A stretch of DNA of 64,000 nucleotides from Rhodobacter sp. Har01 (GCF_020564565.1 NZ_JAJCTD010000001.1:992001-1056000), one strand, 5' to 3'. Positions 11,220 through 23,927 are shown, numbered from the stretch's first letter. The notes: generated by a model from the letters alone, not told the origin. Made by a program: numbers and translations.

Positions 11220-12524
11220 ATGCACGACATCCGCACCATCCGCGACAATCCCGCCGCCTTTGACGCAGCCCTGGCCCGCCGCGGCCTGCCCCCCGCCTCG
11301 CCCGAGCTTCTGGCGCTGGACGCCGACCGCCGGGCGAAGATCCTGGCGGCCGAGACGGCGACGGCTGAGCAGAACCGCGCCTCCAAGGAGGTCGGCGCCG
11401 CCAAGGCCCGCGGCGACGACGCCGAATTCGAGCGTCTCCGCGCGCTGGTGGCCGAGAAGAAGGCCGAGATCGCGAAGCTGACCGCCGAGGCGACCGAGGA
11501 AGACGCCCGCCTGCGCGACCTGTTGATGCGCATCCCCAACCTGCCGCTGGACGATGTGCCGCAAGGCGCCGACGAAGCCGACAACGTCGGAATCCACCGC
11601 TGGGGCACGCCCCGCAGCTTCGACTTCAAGCCGCTGGAACATTTCGACATTCCCGGCGTGAAACCCGGCATGGATTTCGAGACCGCAGCGAAACTCTCGG
11701 GCGCCCGCTTCGTGGTCCTGCGCGGCGCGGTGATCCGCGTCCACCGCGCGCTGGCGCAGTTCATGCTTGATACCCACATCACCGACCACGGGCTGACCGA
11801 GACCTGGACCCCCGTCCTGGTCAAGGACGAGGCGATGTATGGCACCAACCAGCTGCCCAAGTTCGCCGAGGACAGCTACCAGACCACCAACGGCTGGTGG
11901 CTGATCCCCACTTCCGAAGTCACCCTGACCAACACCGTCGCCGGCGACATCCTCGACGAAGCCCGCCTGCCCATCCGCATGACCGCCCACACCCAGTGCT
12001 TCCGCTCGGAAGCCGGCAGCGCGGGCAAAGACACCACCGGCATGCTGCGCCAGCACCAGTTCGAGAAGGTCGAGATGGTGACGATCTGCACCCCCGCCGA
12101 AGCCCTGAACGAACATCAGCGCATGACGACCTGCGCGCAGGCGATCCTTGAAAAGCTGGACCTGCCCTACCGCACCATCGTCCTGTGCACCGGCGACATG
12201 GGCTTTGGCGCACAAAAGACGCATGACCTTGAGGTCTGGTTGCCCGGCCAGAACCGCTATCGCGAAATCTCCAGCGTTTCGACCTGCGGCCAGTTCCAGG
12301 CCCGCCGGATGAATGCCCGCTACCGCCCCGCCAGATCTGAAAACGCGGGCGGCAAGCCCGACTTCGTCGCCACCCTCAACGGCTCGGGCCTGGCCGTTGG
12401 CCGTTGCCTGATCGCGGTGCTGGAAAACGGCCAACAGGCCGATGGCTCGGTCGACCTGCCCGCCGTCCTGTACCCCTACCTTGGCGGCAAGACCCGCATC
12501 GCGGCAGACGGCGCTCTGGTCTGA
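11220..12524 (+). CDS. serS: Serine--tRNA ligase
   Basis: A 434-residue class II aminoacyl-tRNA synthetase. The N-terminal coiled-coil arm (about residues 25-100, rich in Ala, Glu, Lys) binds the long variable arm of tRNA-Ser. Class II motif 2 begins at FRSEAG (residue 261) and motif 3 at [10 protein letters not shown] (residue 388). Length and start ([14 protein letters not shown]) match the family. It charges tRNA-Ser and tRNA-Sec in the cytoplasm. Confidence 0.98.
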   Translation: MHDIRTIRDNPAAFDAALARRGLPPASPELLALDADRRAKILAAETATAEQNRASKEVGAAKARGDDAEFERLRALVAEKKAEIAKLTAEATEEDARLRDLLMRIPNLPLDDVPQGADEADNVGIHRWGTPRSFDFKPLEHFDIPGVKPGMDFETAAKLSGARFVVLRGAVIRVHRALAQFMLDTHITDHGLTETWTPVLVKDEAMYGTNQLPKFAEDSYQTTNGWWLIPTSEVTLTNTVAGDILDEARLPIRMTAHTQCFRSEAGSAGKDTTGMLRQHQFEKVEMVTICTPAEALNEHQRMTTCAQAILEKLDLPYRTIVLCTGDMGFGAQKTHDLEVWLPGQNRYREISSVSTCGQFQARRMNARYRPARSENAGGKPDFVATLNGSGLAVGRCLIAVLENGQQADGSVDLPAVLYPYLGGKTRIAADGALV

Positions 12525-12550
12525 TCGCGGCCGGCCTGCGTAGAAGGACC

Positions 12551-13246
12551 ATGATGAAAGCCATAGTCCTTCTGCTCGCCATCGCCGCCTTCGGCATCGC
12601 CCCCTTCGTGACGCCGCCCTTCACCGGCTACGACCCCGGCCAGTTCCCGGTGCCGATCGAACGGCCCTCGATCCAGCCAGCGGGCTATGCCTTTGCCATC
12701 TGGTCGGTGATCTACCTCTGGCTGGCCGTCCACGCCGTCTTCGGCCTGTGGAAACGCGCCGACGATCCCGCCTGGGACCGCATCCGCCCCGCGCTGACCG
12801 CCGCCGCGCTGATCGGCGCGGTCTGGCTGTCCATCGCCGGGGTCAGCGCGATCTGGGGCACGGTGACGATCTGGCCGATGGCCGCGGCGGCGCTGACCGC
12901 CTTCCTGCTGGCCGACCCCGACCGCGACCGCTGGCTGCTCTCCGCCCCGACGGCAATTCTGGCCGGCTGGCTGACCGCCGCCACCGCCGTCTCGACCGGC
13001 GTGCTGATCGCCGGTTACGGCTGGCTGTCCGACACCACTGCGGCCGCCGTCATGCTGGCGCTGGTGCTGCTGGTTGGCCTGCTGGTGCAACGCGCCCGGC
13101 CCCGGATGCCGGTCTACGGCCTGACGGTGATCTGGGCGCTGGTCGGCGTCGGGGTGGCGAACCTGGGCGCCAACACCCTGATCGCCGCGCTGGCCGGCGC
13201 GGGAATTGCGGTCATGGCCGCGGCACTGGTCCTTTTGCGCCGCTGA
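12551..13246 (+). CDS. TspO/MBR-like multi-span membrane protein
   Basis: A 231-residue protein with about seven hydrophobic segments. The motif AGYAFAIWSVIYLWLA near residues 43-58 resembles the Trp-rich first-helix region of TspO/MBR-related proteins. Classical TspO is about 160 residues with five spans, so this belongs, if anywhere, to a longer relative often labelled tryptophan-rich sensory protein. Ligand unknown. The ATG at 12551 has GAAGGACC upstream; a frame open further upstream overlaps serS and is not used. The gene ends one base before the convergent der stop. Confidence 0.65.
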   Translation: MMKAIVLLLAIAAFGIAPFVTPPFTGYDPGQFPVPIERPSIQPAGYAFAIWSVIYLWLAVHAVFGLWKRADDPAWDRIRPALTAAALIGAVWLSIAGVSAIWGTVTIWPMAAAALTAFLLADPDRDRWLLSAPTAILAGWLTAATAVSTGVLIAGYGWLSDTTAAAVMLALVLLVGLLVQRARPRMPVYGLTVIWALVGVGVANLGANTLIAALAGAGIAVMAAALVLLRR

Positions 13247-13247
13247 C

Positions 13248-14723
13248 TCAGTTCTTCTCAGGCTTCTTCTTGTCGGTATGCTTGCGCAGGCGCGACGGGG
13301 TGTGGAACTTGCGTTCCTTCCACGGGTTCTCGTCGCCCTGGCTGCGCAGATACAGCCGGATCGGCGTACCCGGCATGTCAAAATGGTCGCGCAAGCCATT
13401 GACCAGATAGCGCTTATAGCTTTCCGGCAATTCGTCGGGGCGCGAGCATTTGATGACGAACCCCGGCGGACGGGTCTTGGCCTGGGTGATGTAGCGCAGC
13501 TTGATCCGGTGCCCGCCCGGCGCCGGCGGCGGGTGCGCCTCGGTCATGGCACCCAGCCAGGTGTTCAGCCGGTTGGTCGAGATGCGCCGGTTCCAGACGT
13601 CATGCGCCTTGAGAATGGCCTCGTGCAGCCGGTCCATCCCCCGGCCCGTCTTGCCCGAGACGGTGACCAGCGGCGCCCCGCGCAACTGCGGCAAGAGCCG
13701 CTCGAACATTTCCTTCAGTTCGACCAGCTTTTCCTGCCGTTCGGTCTCAAGATCCCACTTGTTGACCGCCACGATGACCGCCCGGCCTTCGGTCTCGGCA
13801 TAGTCGGCGATGCGCAAATCCTGCGTCTCGAACGGAATTTCGTTGTCCAGCAGAACCACCACGACTTCCGCGAACCGCACCGCGCGCAACCCATCAGCCA
13901 CCGACAATTTCTCAACCTTGTCCGTGACTTTCGACTTCTTCCTCATCCCCGCCGTATCCCAGATGCGCACCGGAGTGCCCATCCAGTCGCTGCGGACCGA
14001 GATCGCGTCGCGGGTGATCCCGGCTTCCGGCCCGGTCAGCATCCGGTCCTGGCCGAGGATCCTGTTGACGAGGGTGGATTTGCCGGCGTTCGGCCGCCCG
14101 ATCACCGCAATCTGCAATGGCTTTTTCTGCGTCGGCCGGTGGGCGTTCTCGTCCGCCTCAAGCGCGGCCTCCTCCTCGGTCAGGTCAACCTCGGTCTCGG
14201 GCAGCATCTCGGCCTCGCGCGGGGCGAATTCCGCCTGGAACGGGCGCAGCGCGTCGGCCAGGTCGTCCATTCCCTCGCCGTGTTCGGCCGAAAGGCGGAT
14301 CGGCTCGCCCAGACCCAAGCTGTAGGCCTCCAGCGCGCCCGCGTCGCCCGCCTTGCCCTCGGCCTTGTTGACGCCGACCAGCACGCGCGCATTCTTCTTG
14401 CGCAGGATCTCGACAAAGGTCTCGTCCGATGGCGTGACGCCGACCCGGCCATCGATCAGGAACAGGCAGACATCGGCCAGTTCCACCGCCCGCTCGGTCA
14501 GCCGCCGCATCCGGCCCTGCAGGCTGTCGTCGGTCACCTCTTCCAGACCCGCCGTGTCGATCACCGTGAAGCGCAGGTCATACAGCCGCGCGTCGCCTTC
14601 GCGCAGGTCGCGCGTCACCCCGGGCTGGTCATCGACCAGCGCCAGGCGGCGGCCGACCAGCCGGTTGAACAAGGTGGACTTGCCCACGTTGGGCCGCCCG
14701 ACGATGGCAAGCGTGAAACTCAT
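13248..14723 (-). CDS. der: Ribosome biogenesis GTPase Der (EngA)
   Basis: A 491-residue protein with two tandem GTPase domains. The first P-loop is GRPNVGKS (9-16), the second GRPNAGKS (209-216), each followed by its DTAG switch. A C-terminal KH-like domain and a Lys-rich tail (KKKPEKN) follow. Der acts in maturation of the 50S subunit. It is third in a minus-strand run TPR protein-bamB-der, the same order as yfgM-bamB-der in E. coli. Confidence 0.98.
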   Translation of the reverse strand: MSFTLAIVGRPNVGKSTLFNRLVGRRLALVDDQPGVTRDLREGDARLYDLRFTVIDTAGLEEVTDDSLQGRMRRLTERAVELADVCLFLIDGRVGVTPSDETFVEILRKKNARVLVGVNKAEGKAGDAGALEAYSLGLGEPIRLSAEHGEGMDDLADALRPFQAEFAPREAEMLPETEVDLTEEEAALEADENAHRPTQKKPLQIAVIGRPNAGKSTLVNRILGQDRMLTGPEAGITRDAISVRSDWMGTPVRIWDTAGMRKKSKVTDKVEKLSVADGLRAVRFAEVVVVLLDNEIPFETQDLRIADYAETEGRAVIVAVNKWDLETERQEKLVELKEMFERLLPQLRGAPLVTVSGKTGRGMDRLHEAILKAHDVWNRRISTNRLNTWLGAMTEAHPPPAPGGHRIKLRYITQAKTRPPGFVIKCSRPDELPESYKRYLVNGLRDHFDMPGTPIRLYLRSQGDENPWKERKFHTPSRLRKHTDKKKPEKN

Positions 14724-14766
14724 GGGATGCGCCCTTGGAAAGCCGCCCCCTTACACCGCGCGCGCC

Positions 14767-16116
14767 TCAGCGGAAAGCCAGAAGTTGCCCCCTGGTCGAG
14801 ACGACATACAGCGTGCCGCCCGCCACCGCCGGCTGTGTTGCCGCGCCGCCGGGGATTTCGGCCGTGGCCACCAGGCTGCCATCGGTGGGGCTGAAGCCGC
14901 GCAACACGCCGTCCGAACCCGCAACCCAAAGCCGCCCGCCGGCCAGAACCGGCCCGTAATGGGCAAAGACCGCCTTGCGCTTCTTTTCCTTGCCGGCCTC
15001 AAAATAGGGCATCTCGACGGCCCAGACCGTTTCGCCGGTTGCCGCGTCCAGCCGCACCAGCCGCGCCTCGTCGTTGACCAGGAAGACCGCGCCGCCTGCC
15101 ACGACCAGAGGGCCCATCGCCCCCTCGCCAGCCGACCAGATCATCTCGCCGCCGCCGGCATCCAGCGCCGCCGTCCGGCCCGCCGCGGTGCCGGTATACA
15201 GCGTGCCGCCCACCAGCGCCGCATCGCCGGTCACATCGGGCGTCAGCGCAAAGGCGCGACCCAGTCGCTTGCCCGCAACCGAAGTCTGCCAGACCTTGGT
15301 GCCGCCGCCAATCTTCAGGACCGCCATCAGATCGCCCGCCGAGGTCGGGAAGATCGCCACCCGGTCCGCCACCGTGGGGGCGGCACTGCCCAGATAACCG
15401 GCCTTGCCCGGCGTGCCGAAGACCTGCCAGGCGACCTTGCCGTTGTCGGCCGCGATCGCCCAGGCGCTGCCGTCACGGCCCGAGACATAGACCACGCCGT
15501 CGTCTACCGCCGGCGCGCCGATCACCGGCGCATCCACCCGCTGGCGCCAGATCACCGCTCCGCTGCCAGCGTCCAGCGCCACCACCTCGCCATAGGCCGT
15601 GGTGGCATAGACCCGGCCACCCATCGCCGCCAGGCCGCCGCCCGAGGCGCCGCCGCCGCGGTCGAAGCCCGCCGTCAGGTCGGCCTGCCACAACAGCGCG
15701 CCTGCCGTCGACACCGCCGAGACCACCGCGCCCGCATCCATCGCGAAGACCCGGCCGTCGGCCACCACCGGCGCCGCGGCAACCCGGGACTTGCGGCTGG
15801 AGCCCTGGCCGACGTTGACCGCAAAAACCAGTTGCGGGGCTGCCGACAACGCGGCGTGCGGCGCGGCGTGGCGCGCGTTGCCGCCCCGCTGCGGCCAGTC
15901 GGCATTGGCCTGCACGCCGGGCAACGAGATCGGCGCGCTGACCGAAGGCAGCGCCTCCGACGGCGCCTTCGGCGCGGGTTGGCCCTCGACCGGCACGCTG
16001 GCCTCCAACGGTGCCCGCACCGGGAAGCGTTCGCCCTGAAGGATGACCTCGCGCTCGCCGCAGGCCGCGATCAGCGCCACAAGGGCGATGCCCGATTTCC
16101 ACCCGATCCGACGCAT
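14767..16116 (-). CDS. bamB: Outer membrane assembly factor BamB-like lipoprotein
   Basis: A 449-residue PQQ-type beta-propeller with repeated blades of the pattern G-x-V-Y-x-x-x-x-x-G-x-x-x-A-L/I-D. The N-terminus ends in the lipobox LIAAC with Cys19 as the lipidation site, so the mature protein is probably an outer-membrane lipoprotein. BamB supports BamA in inserting beta-barrels. The ATG at 16116 creates the lipoprotein signal; the longer open frame is a shadow of the TPR gene. Context (YfgM-like before, Der after) supports the call. Confidence 0.9.
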   Translation of the reverse strand: MRRIGWKSGIALVALIAACGEREVILQGERFPVRAPLEASVPVEGQPAPKAPSEALPSVSAPISLPGVQANADWPQRGGNARHAAPHAALSAAPQLVFAVNVGQGSSRKSRVAAAPVVADGRVFAMDAGAVVSAVSTAGALLWQADLTAGFDRGGGASGGGLAAMGGRVYATTAYGEVVALDAGSGAVIWRQRVDAPVIGAPAVDDGVVYVSGRDGSAWAIAADNGKVAWQVFGTPGKAGYLGSAAPTVADRVAIFPTSAGDLMAVLKIGGGTKVWQTSVAGKRLGRAFALTPDVTGDAALVGGTLYTGTAAGRTAALDAGGGEMIWSAGEGAMGPLVVAGGAVFLVNDEARLVRLDAATGETVWAVEMPYFEAGKEKKRKAVFAHYGPVLAGGRLWVAGSDGVLRGFSPTDGSLVATAEIPGGAATQPAVAGGTLYVVSTRGQLLAFR

Positions 16117-16160
16117 GCGCACCGCCCCTGCCCTTCTTTCCTGCCGTCCGCCGGGCCGTC

Positions 16161-16835
16161 TCAGCCGTCCGATGCGGCCGCGGCCTCTTCCGTTGCCTCG
16201 GGCTTGCCGCCCAGGGCCGTCACCACCTGCGCCACCCGCGCGCGAAGCGCGCCGGTGGCATCCTGATCCTGGGTCAGCGCGTTCAATGCCGCGATCGCCT
16301 GATCGGTCTTGCCCTCTTCGATTAGAAGATAGGCCAACTGTTCCGCCGCCAGCGCCCGATAGGGCCGCCCGGCCGCCGCAATTCCCTCCAGCGCCGCGCG
16401 CCGCTCGGCCAGGGGCTGGTCGGCCCCCGCCACCGTCACCCGGCGCAACACCGCCAGGTCGCGCCAGACCGCCGGGGCGGCTGCATCCGCGATCACCGTG
16501 TCCAGGGCCGCCAGCGTCTGCGCCTTGTTCTCGGCCGGGTCCGAGGCCAGGATCATGTCGCGCAGCCGCGCCTGTTCCGGGCTGACCGCCAGCGCCGCCA
16601 GCGCCGACCGGCGGTCTTCGGGGCTGCCCATGTCCAGCGCTTCGATGACGCCGTCGCCGAAGGCCTCGGCCGAGGCCCGGGCGCGCGCCTTCAGCCATTC
16701 GTTGCCGGCGGTGCCCGCGACCACGATCACGATCAGGCCGACACCGATCCAGCCAAAGCGCTTGTACAGCTTGAACAGCCGGTCGCGCCGCACTTCCTCG
16801 GTGACTTCCTGGATGAAACTGTCCGGATTGCTCAA
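16161..16835 (-). CDS. YfgM-like TPR membrane protein
   Basis: A 224-residue protein with a short cytoplasmic start (SNPDSFIQEVTEEVRRDRLF), one membrane segment (about residues 28-44) and a periplasmic domain of TPR-like helical repeats. This matches the YfgM/TPR_21 family linked to SecYEG and periplasmic chaperones. The TTG at 16835 is chosen as start: AAAGAGG lies seven bases upstream and the product then begins with the family-like SNPDSF; an earlier TTG at 16877 adds an unrelated basic stretch. First gene of the bamB-der run. Confidence 0.8.
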   Translation of the reverse strand: MSNPDSFIQEVTEEVRRDRLFKLYKRFGWIGVGLIVIVVAGTAGNEWLKARARASAEAFGDGVIEALDMGSPEDRRSALAALAVSPEQARLRDMILASDPAENKAQTLAALDTVIADAAAPAVWRDLAVLRRVTVAGADQPLAERRAALEGIAAAGRPYRALAAEQLAYLLIEEGKTDQAIAALNALTQDQDATGALRARVAQVVTALGGKPEATEEAAAASDG

Positions 16836-16936
16836 CGCAGGCCTCTTTGCGGTCTTTGTCCCTCGTCTTACAGGCAAAGCCCCAAGGTTGCCAAGCCCTG
16901 CCCCTTCGCCAGTCCGTCGCCCCGCCAGACACGAAA

Positions 16937-16964
16937 CGGCCCCGGGGTCTGCGCCCCGGGGCCG
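16937..16964 (-). terminator. Stem-loop after the TakP-like gene
   Basis: Perfect 11-bp inverted repeat, arms 16937-16947 and 16954-16964, six-base loop, 23 bases downstream of the takP-like stop on the minus strand. It is followed on that strand by TTTCGT only. A likely terminator between takP and the YfgM-like gene. Confidence 0.7.
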
Positions 16965-16987
16965 GTCGCTGTCGTCTTCGGCTCAGA

Positions 16988-18906
<1,919 letters not shown>

Positions 18907-19114
18907 GGCAACTCCCTTGCGGCCGCAGACCCGGCGGCGCTGCACGACTTCTAGCGCATCAGGCCGGGCCGACAGAAGCCCCTTGCCGACTCAGCCGCGC
19001 ACAAGCGGCTCTGCACCCCCGCGCAGTTTCGGGAAATTGCGCACGGCGGCGCGCCCGTCGCAACATTCGTTCAAAATCCGGTGCCCCTGCGGCATTTTTG
19101 ATCCGCTTTTGCGG

Positions 19115-19143
19115 TTGACGCCCCCGAAGGCCCGGCCTAGTGT
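19115..19143 (+). promoter_or_regulatory. Candidate promoter of the ilvB leader
   Basis: TTGACG at 19115-19120 (5 of 6 to the -35 consensus), a 17-base spacer and TAGTGT at 19138-19143. The start point would fall near 19150, giving a leader that contains the small peptide gene at 19174 and the attenuator at 19247. The remaining gap 18907-19114 contains nothing else I could assign. Confidence 0.5.
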
Positions 19144-19173
19144 CCCGCGCGGAAAAGACCTTGTGAGGCGACG

Positions 19174-19221
19174 ATGGCGCAGGTTCTTGTAGTTTGGGGG
19201 ATCAGGCGCATGGGCCGGTAA
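19174..19221 (+). CDS. ilvB leader peptide, 15 aa
   Basis: A short open frame encoding MAQVLVVWGIRRMGR, preceded by GTGAGG. Five of 15 residues are the pathway end products (Val, Leu, Val, Val, Ile), with four clustered in consecutive codons. It lies directly upstream of a terminator-like hairpin and then ilvB. This is the layout of a transcription attenuator: a ribosome that stalls at the Val/Leu codons when charged tRNA is scarce would favour an antiterminator and ilvB expression. The role is inferred from sequence alone. Confidence 0.75.
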   Translation: MAQVLVVWGIRRMGR

Positions 19222-19280
19222 CGGCACACCATGAAGGTGACCATGCGCCCTCGGGAACCCCTCCCCGGGGGCTTTTTCTT
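19205..19280 (+). promoter_or_regulatory. Attenuator of ilvB
   Basis: Terminator: arms 19247-19255 and 19264-19272 (9 bp with one G-T pair) around an eight-base loop, followed by TTTTTCTT. Competing pairing: GGCGCATGG at 19205-19213, inside the leader peptide gene, is perfectly complementary to 19241-19249, which overlaps the first three bases of the terminator stem. Two smaller hairpins (19214-19225 with a GTAA loop over the leader stop, and 19227-19239) could form the alternative pause structure. Confidence 0.7.
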
Positions 19281-19308
19281 GGATCGGACGGCAAAGGGAC
19301 GACAAGCG

Positions 19309-21054
<1,746 letters not shown>

Positions 21055-21064
21055 CGCGGGCGGA

Positions 21065-21112
21065 CCGGGGGCCAGCCCCCGGACCCCCGGGGTATTTGCG
21101 GCCAAGATGAAG
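21065..21112 (+). repeat. Dispersed hairpin element, copy 1
   Basis: Hairpin with 7-bp arms (21065-21071 and 21076-21082), then ACCCCCGGGGTATTTG and the conserved end GCCAAGATGAAG. Same design as copies at 29122, 57751 and, inverted, 63964. Here it lies between the convergent ilvB and EF-hand genes and probably acts as terminator for ilvB. Confidence 0.85.
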
Positions 21113-21184
21113 GGGGGCGGGGGCGGATGCGCGCGCCGTCGTTGCATGCAATCTGGCGTCGGGTCCAGCGGCCGGCGGGCGCGG

Positions 21185-22921
21185 TCAGTCCTGCGGGCGG
21201 ATCTTCGAATGGCCCGGGTCGCCCTTGGGCATCTCGACGCCCTTTGGCAACAGGAAGATGACCGAATGGCTACCCTGCAGGCCATCTGGCAGGGTGATCG
21301 GGCCTTCGACCACGTATTCCGCCTGCTTGCGTCCAACCCAGGTCTTCGGTGCCTCTTCGGTATAGGCCAGCCCGCCAGAGCCGATCATGTCGTCGCCATG
21401 GCCGGGGAAGATGACCTTGCCGTTCAGGGTGATGCGGCCGTTCTCGTCCTCGATCACCATGTTCTCGGCCGGGCCGCGCGGCTGCGGCGTCAGCAGCCCC
21501 TGTTCCACCAGTTGCGCCAGGCCCGCCTCTTGCGGCAGCACCGTGTAGGGAGCGGTCTGGTAGGGCGCGACCACGTCTTCGGCGGCGATGTCCACCAGGC
21601 CGCCGGGATTGTGGCGCAGCATTTCGGCCCAGATCGCGGCCGCGGGGGCGTCGCCCGGCAGGCTGCGGGCGCCCGGCAGCGGCGCCAGCGGCAGCACCTC
21701 GGCGCGGCCCAGATCGACCGCGCCCACGGTATAGGCCGCGACCAGGGCCAGCGGCGGCCGGCCCAGCGCCGCGGTCAGCCGCTCCAGCGGGGCGGGTTCG
21801 TTCTTTTTCTCCGGGTCCCACAGGTCGGTGGTGCAGGGCGGCGTGATCGTGCCGAAGCGCTTGAGCTGGCGCCGCTCAAGCCCCATCGTCGCCACCGCCG
21901 CATCCAGCCCGATCACGCCGTTGATCCGCCCGACCGCACCGGAAAAGCGCAGGATCACCGCCTCCTGGAAATCGGCGACCACAAACAGCTTGCCCTCGCC
22001 TTCCGGCACGATCACGTCGGCGACCGTGGTCAGGCTGCCCTCGCGGCCGATCCGCAGCGTCGACAGCGCCGCGCCCTCGTAGCCGGCCACCGCCACCACC
22101 TGCGCCGCGTCCGGCACCGGGTTCAGCCGGCATTCGGGGCGCAGATAGGTGTCGATCAGCACCTCGGCGGGGTCGATCGGCCTGGCGACGACCGGCGGAC
22201 GTTGCAGGAAGGCGGCACGCTCGGCCTCGGTCAGGCGGCCGTCCTTGTCGGCGTCCAGGCCTTCGGTCGCCGACAGCAGCCCGGCCAGATGCTCGGCCCG
22301 GGTCAGCACGCCATCAGCATCGGCATCCAAGAGCGGCGCAAAGGCAAAGATGCCGCGGTCCCCGTCAAAGGACCGCCGGTCCCGGTCGTTCAGGGCGGCC
22401 AGTTCGTCCGCATCCAGCCGGCCATTGCCGTTGGCATCCAGCGCGAGGACTTCGGCCAGGAAGGCCTCGACGATCTGGCCTTTCTGTGCCTCGGTCGGCT
22501 CGACCTCGGTGTCGCCCGAGCGCAGCGGCTGGTTCGCCTTCTGCTGGGCGAAGGGGCGCAGTTCCTCGACGGTCACGACGAAGTCGCCGTTCAGGTCGAA
22601 CTCCAGCATTTGCGCCAGCCGACGCGCCCGGTGGCGGGCCAGGTCCATCTGCGCCGACAGCTCCCGATCCAGCGGGCCAAGCCCCGGCGCACCATCACGT
22701 TCCGCGGTCGCAAAGACCTGCAGCCAGGTCGCCTGCATCTGGTCCGTCGTCGCTGCCCGTTCCACCGCCTGCCGCAACGCCCGGTCCAGCGCCTGCTCGG
22801 CCTCGGACGGCCGATCACCGCCTTGCCCCTCGGCACGGGCCACCTCTGCGGCGAAAGGGCTGCCCAAGGCAAGCACCAGCCCAAGCGCGAACCTGCGCGA
22901 ACGCGTCACGGAACCCGGCAT
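21185..22921 (-). CDS. Exported EF-hand protein with unknown C-terminal half
   Basis: A 577-residue protein with a signal peptide (SRRFALGLVLALG; cleavage likely after ARA, about residue 30). Four canonical 12-residue EF-hand loops follow: 109-120, 162-173, 199-210 and 223-234, each with Asp/Asn at positions 1, 3 and 5, Gly at 6 and Glu at 12, so four calcium sites are likely. The remaining 340 residues match no domain I recognise. It is presumably periplasmic or surface-exposed. The ATG at 22921 has AGAGG seven bases upstream; an ATG at 22951 is possible. It lies between ilvB and ilvN on the opposite strand. Confidence 0.75.
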   Translation of the reverse strand: MPGSVTRSRRFALGLVLALGSPFAAEVARAEGQGGDRPSEAEQALDRALRQAVERAATTDQMQATWLQVFATAERDGAPGLGPLDRELSAQMDLARHRARRLAQMLEFDLNGDFVVTVEELRPFAQQKANQPLRSGDTEVEPTEAQKGQIVEAFLAEVLALDANGNGRLDADELAALNDRDRRSFDGDRGIFAFAPLLDADADGVLTRAEHLAGLLSATEGLDADKDGRLTEAERAAFLQRPPVVARPIDPAEVLIDTYLRPECRLNPVPDAAQVVAVAGYEGAALSTLRIGREGSLTTVADVIVPEGEGKLFVVADFQEAVILRFSGAVGRINGVIGLDAAVATMGLERRQLKRFGTITPPCTTDLWDPEKKNEPAPLERLTAALGRPPLALVAAYTVGAVDLGRAEVLPLAPLPGARSLPGDAPAAAIWAEMLRHNPGGLVDIAAEDVVAPYQTAPYTVLPQEAGLAQLVEQGLLTPQPRGPAENMVIEDENGRITLNGKVIFPGHGDDMIGSGGLAYTEEAPKTWVGRKQAEYVVEGPITLPDGLQGSHSVIFLLPKGVEMPKGDPGHSKIRPQD

Positions 22922-23010
22922 CGGCAAACCTCTGGCGATGGCGACCCGCATCTTGTATTCCAGGCCTCGCGGGCAAGCAACTTCCGCGACCGGGGACGAA
23001 GGAGACGAAG

Positions 23011-23571
23011 GTGTCGGCGCTGAACATCAAGAAGGGGTCGTCCAGCCATTCGGCCTATGACCTGCGCGACAGTCATTCCGAGGTGGAGACGAGCCACACC
23101 CTTGCGGTTATCGTCGAGAACGAGCCGGGGGTCCTGGCGCGGGTGATCGGGCTGTTCTCGGGTCGCGGCTACAACATCGACAGTCTCACCGTGGCCGAGG
23201 TGGACCACACCGGACACCGCTCGCGCATCACCGTGGTCACCCGCGGCACGCCGGCGGTGATCGACCAGATCGAGGCACAGCTGTCCCGGATGGTGCCGGT
23301 CTACGAAGTGCACGACCTGACGACCGAAGGACCGTCGGTCCAGCGCGAACTCGCGCTGTTCAAGGTTGCGGGCAAGGGCGAGCAACGGATCGAGGCGCTG
23401 CGGCTGTGCGAGATCTTCCGCGCCAAGGTGGTGGATTCGACGCTGGAGAGCTTTGTCTTCGAGATGACCGGCACGCCCGAGAAGATCGACGCCTTCGCCG
23501 ATCTGATGCGCCCCCTTGGCCTGCGCGAGATGGCGCGGACCGGGGTCGCGGCTTTGTCGCGGGGGGCGTGA
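23011..23571 (+). CDS. ilvN: Acetolactate synthase small (regulatory) subunit
   Basis: A 186-residue IlvN/IlvH protein. The N-terminal ACT domain (HTLAVIVENEPGVLARVIGLFSGRGYNIDSL split near residues 30-60) senses valine; the C-terminal half has the FRAKVVD and MRPLGLREMARTG motifs that contact IlvB. It starts at a GTG, chosen because GGAGACGAAG lies immediately upstream and the product has the family length plus a short Ser-rich lead. The next gene starts on the last base of its stop. Confidence 0.95.
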   Translation: MSALNIKKGSSSHSAYDLRDSHSEVETSHTLAVIVENEPGVLARVIGLFSGRGYNIDSLTVAEVDHTGHRSRITVVTRGTPAVIDQIEAQLSRMVPVYEVHDLTTEGPSVQRELALFKVAGKGEQRIEALRLCEIFRAKVVDSTLESFVFEMTGTPEKIDAFADLMRPLGLREMARTGVAALSRGA

Positions 23572-23927
23572 TGCGGCGGTTGCTGGGCGGCCTTATGGCG
23601 GCGCAGCCGGTTGCAGCCCTGGCCGAGCCCTATGCCGACTTTGGCCACCCCGAGCAGTGCGGGGCCTACCAGCAGGCGGACTATGACCGCGACTCGTGGT
23701 TCGCCGGCGGCGAAGGCGGAGCGGTCGCCCTGGCCGATCCGCAACCGGTGCGCGGGCTGAACGCGCTGCTGTTCGACGGCATGGTGGTGGAAGAGGGCTT
23801 TGCCGAGCCCGCCGGTCGGGTGATGGCGGTGCGTGGCCCGCTGCTGGGGGTCGAAGGGCCTCTGGCCGACGAGGTGGTGGTGATCGTCACCGAAAAGGGC
23901 ATCCGGCTGCTTCAGCCCTGCCGCTGA
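23571..23927 (+). CDS. Exported hypothetical protein after ilvN
   Basis: A 118-residue protein whose ATG shares one base with the ilvN stop (TGATG), so it is probably translationally coupled. The N-terminus MRRLLGGLMAAQPVAALA looks like a signal peptide with cleavage after residue 18. The mature part has two Cys (in PEQCGAYQ and at the end QPCR), possibly one disulfide, and no known domain. Its last 16 bases overlap the convergent membrane-protein gene. No function assigned. Confidence 0.65.
   Translation: MRRLLGGLMAAQPVAALAEPYADFGHPEQCGAYQQADYDRDSWFAGGEGGAVALADPQPVRGLNALLFDGMVVEEGFAEPAGRVMAVRGPLLGVEGPLADEVVVIVTEKGIRLLQPCR

Noticed and set aside
19231..19308. Earlier ATG for ilvB giving 26 extra residues
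   Set aside because: It lies across the attenuator hairpin and the added residues are unlike IlvB starts; ATG at 19309 has a better ribosome binding site.
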